Positions 58,316 to 64,000 of a stretch of DNA of 64,000 nucleotides are shown in pieces. Position 1 is the stretch's first letter; every line of letters starts with the position of its first letter. The stretch lies in the NCBI GenBank assembly GCA_949361645.1, contig OX442427.1, positions 3,352,016 through 3,416,015 on the forward strand. The letters run 5' to 3'. Below the pieces are notes generated by a model, which did no database searches, had not been told where the DNA came from, and saw only the letters and a list, made by a program, of their open reading frames with translations. Position numbers and translations under genes: made by a program. The stretch is from Spongilla lacustris (taxonomy: Eukaryota > Porifera > Demospongiae > Spongillida > Spongillidae).

Positions 58316-60617
58316 GCCACATGTACAATTATATGTATAATAATACCACTAACCCCTCCCCCATCACGTGACATCACTAACCTCTCTATCCTGGTGTTTT
58401 TAAATGACACAAAGACATGATGTACAATTCACACATAAAAAATGACTAACATGTATAGCATTCCCCTACCAAACTTTCCAGACGAATCATTCTTTCAAAT
58501 ATAATACACTGCAATAATAACAAGGAAAAATGGACATACACAAATACATACATGTACTATATACACTACACGCTAATTGTGGTGCCCAATACAGAGGCTG
58601 CATTGCCGCGCTGTGTGGAATTCTTGTCCACATACCCAACCTTATACAATCAGCCTTCTTATGTATTGCTGGCCTGAAAACTGTACCTTGAACAGTAAGT
58701 ATGGCACCCTCTGCTCACCTCGCAGTCCATCGGCATCTATCGCGGTAGAGTGTGCATCACCATGTGGGCTCCCCACAGCAGCTGCAGGTGTGTTATTGTA
58801 TGCATAGGTTTGGTTGGGGGGGGGGGGGGGGGAGTCTTAAGCTTCTTGGTACACTTGGCTACCTTGGGGTCCTGTTCAGCCACCTTATCCTCCCCCTTAC
58901 TTACCTCAGAAATGCCCATAAATAAAACTGCTTTGAACATAATACCCTCTCACAGTGTTCATCCACCTATTTCTCGCCCTCCTCATCCTCCCTTTCAATA
59001 GTACTTGTGTGCATGTATGGCATTATCATACCAGCCCCCAAACCCATCCCACCACTATTATATGGGTGGGGGGGGGGGGGGGGGAAGAGATTTCACACCC
59101 CTTTGTATGACCTTTGTGCACATCTATTCTTTGTCTGGGCCAGTTACATGTATTAAGGTAAATGGATCATTTGTTTATGTTATCTGTTTGACTATCAGTT
59201 TATGAGCGGTTTGTTGTCATGGCGACTACAGGTGGTCACTCCCTCCCCATTCCTGCTTGGGAGAGAGTAGAACTCATCAAAAGCTTCGCTATGTTGCACA
59301 CACTTGCACAAATTAGACCACACCCTCAGGACCTTTATGAATTCTTCAACCCTTGACACTCTTGCATTAGAATTGGGCTGTGGGGACAATCCAGCCCAAC
59401 CGTACATGTACCCAGCAAACACAGCCCCACCCATGGGCATAAAGCCATTCTCATATCGTTGGCCTCACCCACTGGCGTAAAAAAAAAGCTGCAGTTAATT
59501 TTAACCCCTAATTTTACATTGTTGGGATGATATGACCTCTCAAAGTAGCTAGTTTTTGTACTGTGCCTCCTCTCTAGTTGCATTACATACACATCAACCT
59601 CTCCACCAATGAACTTATGTTAGCCAGCCTGGCCCAATCCAAACATCAGGAACCCTTGCATGCCAAACTTTATTGAGACTTTTGTGCCAACATGCTACAT
59701 TGTATAACTTCTTCAAATCACAGACATCACCATCAGATAACCAGAACAGCTGCTACATGTACAATAAATGATGAACAGTAGAACTCATCCAAAAGTCCGC
59801 TATGTTGCTCGCACTCTTACAAATCACAGGGCCTGTATAAATTCGCCACAAACCATTTTGTATGGTATATAGGATTTGACCTTCAATTTGCCGTATTCAA
59901 TTGTCTAAATAATTATTACGAAATATTGTAATGTGTTTACGTGACAGCGCGTGGGGACTAAGGTTATGAGCTCCTCTTATCCTCGGGAACCTCAGCTTCC
60001 CTGAAGTGAGGGCAGGAGTTAGCCTCCTTATTGGACGACGAACCATTTCGTATCGTGAGTCAGATGGGTTTGCAGCGGTATAGATTATGCAGCTGTGAAG
60101 GAGTGCCTTGAAAAGCAGTTTGCACCTACGGATTGAACTTCCGGGGTCGAGATACGATACTTATGGAGGTGGTGCCACTGGTGCGCATATTTCTGTAAGT
60201 GGCAGCTTAAAGGCACTTATTAGTTGTGGTCACACCCCCAGGGTTCAAAATCCGTGCGTGGAGTACTGTGCCATGCAGCTTGATGATCAGGACATGGTGG
60301 TCATCATGAAGGTCTAGCTGATGCTCAGGACAAGGTGGTCATCTGATGGTCAAAACATGGTGGTCATAATGGTCTGCCTCCCTCATGGTCCACCATGTCA
60401 CCCTCCTCCCTCACCCCTCCCTTCCCTCATGGTCCACCATGTCACCCTCCTCCCTCACCCTCACCCATGGTCCACCATACATGTGATGTGAGGCGAGGGT
60501 CTGATCCTGAAGGCCAGCGAAGGCTTCATGGATACTGATGTGGTTACGAGTGTGATGGCGTGCACATGCTACACTTGCACACAGAAACTCTGCACATCTA
60601 TTCGCTACTCTATGTTA

Positions 60618-60860
60618 CTTAATGTTAAATCGACGGACCGTCTATGCGTAGACGAAATTAGTCCAAATCATCTACATGTAGACGCTATTTCAGAACAATT
60701 TTGGGGTATTTATATCCTCCAAAAAACATTCATTTTCTTACTGAGCCATCTAAACAGGTTAAACAACACATGGGTAGGTAGCATTTTTAGGTTTATTACA
60801 ATAAATGATATTCAAAGTACACAATCGTCTACGCGTAGACGGCGATTTAACATTCACATT
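60618..60860. mobile_element. Small inverted-repeat element, about 240 bp
   Basis: AATGTTAAATCG...CCGTCTATGCGTAGACGA at the left is matched by the inverse of TCGTCTACGCGTAGACGGCG...ATTTAACATT at the right. The 121-codon frame at 60528-60893 overlaps it and is probably not a gene. Confidence 0.6.
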
Positions 60861-61167
60861 GAAGTAGTCCCCAATACTTGTGTAACAAGCTAGACTTAAT
60901 GGCTGAACTACTGTGCAGTGACTGACTAGACTGTTTGGCTTTTCATGTAGTGCATGTGACCTTTGCACTTCCATTGTATCCCTATATAAGTGCATTGGTG
61001 TATACACTTAATGTCTTTCGGCATATGAGAGTTTGTGGCGGAACCAAGACAGTTACACATGCTTCTGAGCCCTGCCTGAACTCAGTACCAATTGAACACA
61101 ATTATATGTACTAGGTCCTAACTTGAGCAAGCATGACTAAGATTAGTAGCAGTTTAGCAGTACCATT

Positions 61168-61521
61168 CCCCATTTCTCCACGTACAATGTACGAATGTTG
61201 AAAATGTGACAAATTCGGGATGTACATAGAGGAGTCCTATACCTATTGATGATTTGTTTTTGTTCGTTAATCTGCATGCTATCCGTTACTGAGATAAAGT
61301 TTAAAAAGCTACGTGCACTTTTTTCCGCTTGATTCGTGCCAATGATATAATCACCGCCTCCCTATACACCAAAAGCATTGGCACGAATCAAGCAGGAAAA
61401 CGTGCACATAGTTTGTTAAACTGTATCTCAGTAATGAATGAACGAACAGAACAAATCAATAGGTATAGGACTCCTATGTAAATTTGACACGTTTTCAACA
61501 CCTGTACGTGGAGAAATGGGG
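61168..61521. mobile_element. Short foldback of the 14.3 kb family, about 354 bp
   Basis: CCCCATTTCTCCACGTACA at the left is matched by the inverse of TGTACGTGGAGAAATGGGGG at the right. Inner arms share TTGATTCGTGCCAAT and CCTATACCTATTGAT. The cores resemble the 14343 family (TCCGTTACTGAGATAAAGTT, GATTCGTGCCAATGAT). Confidence 0.7.
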
Positions 61522-61807
61522 GAATCGTAACTCGCTGGGTTTGCAATCAAGGCATGGAAAGAATTAGAGAACAAAAATCAATTTCCACACACAGAGAGAT
61601 GATGTGAGGACAAGTGTACAAGATTTGACTGCAAGGAAAAGATTGTACCGTTATGAAGATATACTGTTTTGTTCAATTGTTTTGTGATAACAGAAGTGTG
61701 ATTCCATTTCATATTTCTTAGCTATTCACTGAAACCTTACATACCACCAACTTTTTAAAAAAATTTGTTTCATCACTATAAGCCACGGGAATGAGGGGGG
61801 GGGGAGG

Positions 61808-62034
61808 GAGGAGTTGAGATCTGCTTACTAATAATACTCCCAAAGTATCATAATCATATGATGATCATTACACAGTGGTTTAAGATGTAGACATTGGGCT
61901 CGGGTATGACCCTGATGAGGGAGGAGTTGAGATCTGCTTACTAATAATACTCCCAAAGTATCATAATGATATGATGATCATTACACAGTAGTGGTTTAGA
62001 TGTAGACATTGGGCTCGGGTATGACCCTAATGAT
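61808..62034. repeat. Tandem duplication, two copies of about 113 bp
   Basis: GAGGAGTTGAGATCTGCTTA through GGGCTCGGGTATGACCCT occurs at 61808-61920 and again at 61921-62034 with few differences. A 10-G run (61795-61804) abuts its left side. Confidence 0.85.
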
Positions 62035-62460
62035 TTTGTTACACACATTTGCTCAAAAAAGCCCAAAGGATCCAACTTTGCTAAAAACAATGTTGAATAG
62101 TAAAAAATTTGTTACATTTTTAATGTTGAAACTCAAAAAGGATGCAAATTTTTTCTGCAGCTTTAATGCCATTATATGCAACTACATATACACATTCATT
62201 TGAGCAAGTGGGGAAAAAATGAATATGTAGTTAGATAAGTTTTCTACCTAAATTTGTTATACTTTAAACCAAATTTGTAATACTTTAAGTATTAAGATAA
62301 TACATTTTTTTGCTGTCAAAAAGTTGATTCGTACTGCCTAACATTCCTTGGCTAAGACATTGCCCCGCTTTCTGTTTAGCGTCATAATAAGGCCAGAACC
62401 AAATGGTATCCACTTACGAAAATTATTAATAATCCTAAATAATGCACGCACAATTAATAT

Positions 62461-62571
62461 GGCTTCGACTGAGAAGATCACGAACTTGGAAGCTTTCAAT
62501 AAGTATGTCAAGACGTACAAAAGTAATACAGAAGCTGCAAGACAATTCATGACAGACGAAAGTGTACAAGG
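62461..62571 (+). CDS. Possible first coding exon
   Basis: The plus-strand frame starts MASTEKITNLEAFNKYVKTY then KSNTEAARQFMTDESVQ and reaches a CAAG|GTATGA donor. Lys/Glu/Thr-rich and helix-like. Just downstream, open stretches (VVNKLGQDKSREVLKKC; GLSEVVKTLLSPCQRRRR) may belong to the same unit. It is either the start of a host gene or the 5' (gag-side) part of the retroelement at 63000. Not recognised. Confidence 0.35.
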
Positions 62572-62999
62572 TATGAAAGCTATTAAAAGCAGTGGGCTAT
62601 CGTTGTGAACAAACTGGGCCAAGATAAATCGAGGGAAGTCTTGAAGAAGTGCAGCGTCTATGAAAGCTTTCCAGTCTTTCCAAGAATCTGTGTTGTATGA
62701 AGCTGTAAACACAGCTGCATACCTTAGCAGTGCTGAGGAATGTAGGCCTACATTGTGTACATCAGGAGAAGGGTCCAGTGAATGTGGTACAGATTGCTCT
62801 TGTGTGCTTGAAGGTCTGAGTGAAGTGGTAAAAACATTGCTTAGCCCATGCCAAAGAAGGAGGAGAACCCAGGTGCTAATGTCACTTCTTCAAGAGGGGA
62901 AATTGAAAGCTTTAGAGAAAGCAGTGAAGGTGGAGTGACTAGATTAGTAGCCTGACAGCTGTTTGGAACACCAGCTAGATGAAAGTACGTCTGTGCTTG

Positions 63000-64000
63000 G
63001 ATCTACGAATAAGGCAGCCGGTGAAGAGGAGCCATTTCAACAAGTCTACAGTAGACGATGTGCAGCGGCAGCTAATTAACGCTATGACCGTCATTCAGTA
63101 TCTTCAATGCAAAAGATGGGTTTGTGCAGATCAAGCCTTCTGATCTAAGTAGTTACCTGACAACAAGTGGTAGATATGGGTGGTGAAGAATGCCTTTTGG
63201 TTCATCATCAGCTCCTGAGGAGTTCCAAGCAGCCTTATGTCGCCATAGTAGCAGATGACATTTTGGTCTTCAGGAAAGGAGACGGAATAAGGGAGGCATG
63301 TGTAAAGCATGATGAGGCATTGTTGAACCTTCTTAGGCAAGCACGACACTGTTAGTTTAAACTGAACAAAGGCAAGATGAAGCTGCATCTTATATCGGCC
63401 ACCACATCTCAGCTGAGGGTGTGTGGCCAGATCCAGAAAAAGTGTCAGCAGTAAAGCAGATGCCAGCTCCAAGAGTTTAAGAGGTATGATGGAAAAGGGC
63501 CAAGAATAATTAGCATTTGACTGAGTTAGAGGTCTTGTAACTGATGTTACCAAGAAATGAGTTACAATAAAGTGTGATGAAAGCACGGGAGGTCTTGGAA
63601 CTACATTAATACAAGATGGGAGGCCTGTAGCCTCAGTTGCAAGGTCTCTAACAAAATGTGAAAGAAAAAAAAAAACTACGTGGCCCTGGAGTTAGAGTGC
63701 TTGGCTATTGTCTTCATGTGCAGTAGAGAAGTACATATATATCTATGGTTAAAAAACAGTGGTAGAAAAAGATCACAAACCATTAGAGATCAGTGCAAGA
63801 AAGTCTCTTTTGTCTACTCCCAGATGGCTGCAAAGAATGCTACTCCAGCTACAGAGACACAATTTAGAAATTGTGTATCGTCCCAGTTTTCAACAGTGGA
63901 TAGCAGATACGTTGTCACAGTTACCAGTAAAAATATGATACCCACTGGTAAAGCAACACTACAAGAGGTGTTTCAAATGGAACAAGCTAATATCGTGAGT
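63000..64000 (+). pseudogene. Ty3/gypsy-type pol remnant (reverse transcriptase and RNase H)
   Basis: Across several frames the order is that of Ty3/gypsy pol. First RMPFGSSSAPEEFQAALCR, then VADDILVFRKGD (the [YV].DD catalytic motif as VADD), KHDEALLNLLRQAR, FKLNKGKMKL, YIGHHISAEGVWPDPEKV (reverse transcriptase palm and thumb). Then an RNase H-like part: GLGTTLIQDGRPVASVARSL, then a WRRLQ-type region with TDHKPLE degraded. Stops and frameshifts occur every 30-60 codons, so this copy is dead. The element continues past the right edge. LTRs were not seen. Confidence 0.8.

Larger units (their letters stand above)
58316..62460. other. Repeat-rich, no confident gene
   Basis: G runs at 58816-58832 and 59068-59084. 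A diverged direct repeat (GTAGAACTCATCaAAAGctTCGCTATGTTGC) at about 59268 and 59778. A CATGGTCCACCATGTCACCC repeat at 60380-60480. Minus-strand frames at 59195-59592 are open but unrecognised. The elements at 60618, 61168 and 61808 are listed separately. Confidence 0.4.

Noticed and set aside
58577..59592. Open frames on both strands downstream of SMAD
   Set aside because: No recognisable domain and no consistent splice partners; partly over G runs and diverged repeats.
63131..63586. 151-codon minus frame near the right edge
   Set aside because: It is antisense to the Ty3/gypsy reverse transcriptase remnant.

Overview
This is eukaryotic, intron-rich, AT-biased DNA, most likely from a demosponge or a similar early-branching animal. 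I base that on many short GT-AG introns (down to about 50 nt), a metazoan-type receptor-regulated SMAD, tandem death-fold domains, an exon-per-repeat ankyrin gene, and heavy loads of foldback/MITE-like elements and minisatellites. No bacterial genes, CRISPR arrays, tRNA or rRNA genes were recognised. Coding exons are small, so raw open frames are a poor guide. I inferred genes by joining splice sites whose phases agree; none of these joins has transcript support.

Layout. 1-2.5 kb, plus strand: end of one gene, then the 3' part of a gene with two death-fold domains (exons 1022-1085, 1161-1393, 2182-2473). 3.4-6.4 kb, minus strand: two possible 3' gene ends, one with a membrane segment. 6.9-12.4 kb: foldback elements and a 1.1 kb purine-strand minisatellite. 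13.2-47.1 kb, minus strand: fifteen ankyrin exons, all phase 0/0, apparently one very large gene whose 5' end was not found. Its introns hold MITEs, a 6.1 kb DNA transposon with a broken transposase gene (36646-42747), and a hAT-type element with an 8-bp target duplication (45086-45961). 47.9-55.6 kb: a possible first exon, a 3.4 kb minisatellite, a 1.85 kb near-palindrome, and a second 2.2 kb minisatellite. 55.7-58.3 kb, plus strand: a SMAD gene (MH1 exon, linker exon, MH2 split by a 44-nt segment carrying a stop and a frame offset). 58.3-62.4 kb: low-complexity and repeat DNA. 62.4-64 kb: a decayed Ty3/gypsy pol region running off the end.

The host genes recognised belong to signalling: death-fold and ankyrin scaffolds of the kind expanded in sponge innate-immunity and cell-death networks, and a TGF-beta pathway transcription factor. 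Nothing shows that they act together. The most unusual items are the lockstep duplication of ankyrin exon pairs, the possible intronisation inside the SMAD MH2 domain, the minisatellite-palindrome-minisatellite sandwich upstream of SMAD, and the 6.1 kb transposon, whose superfamily I cannot assign with confidence.
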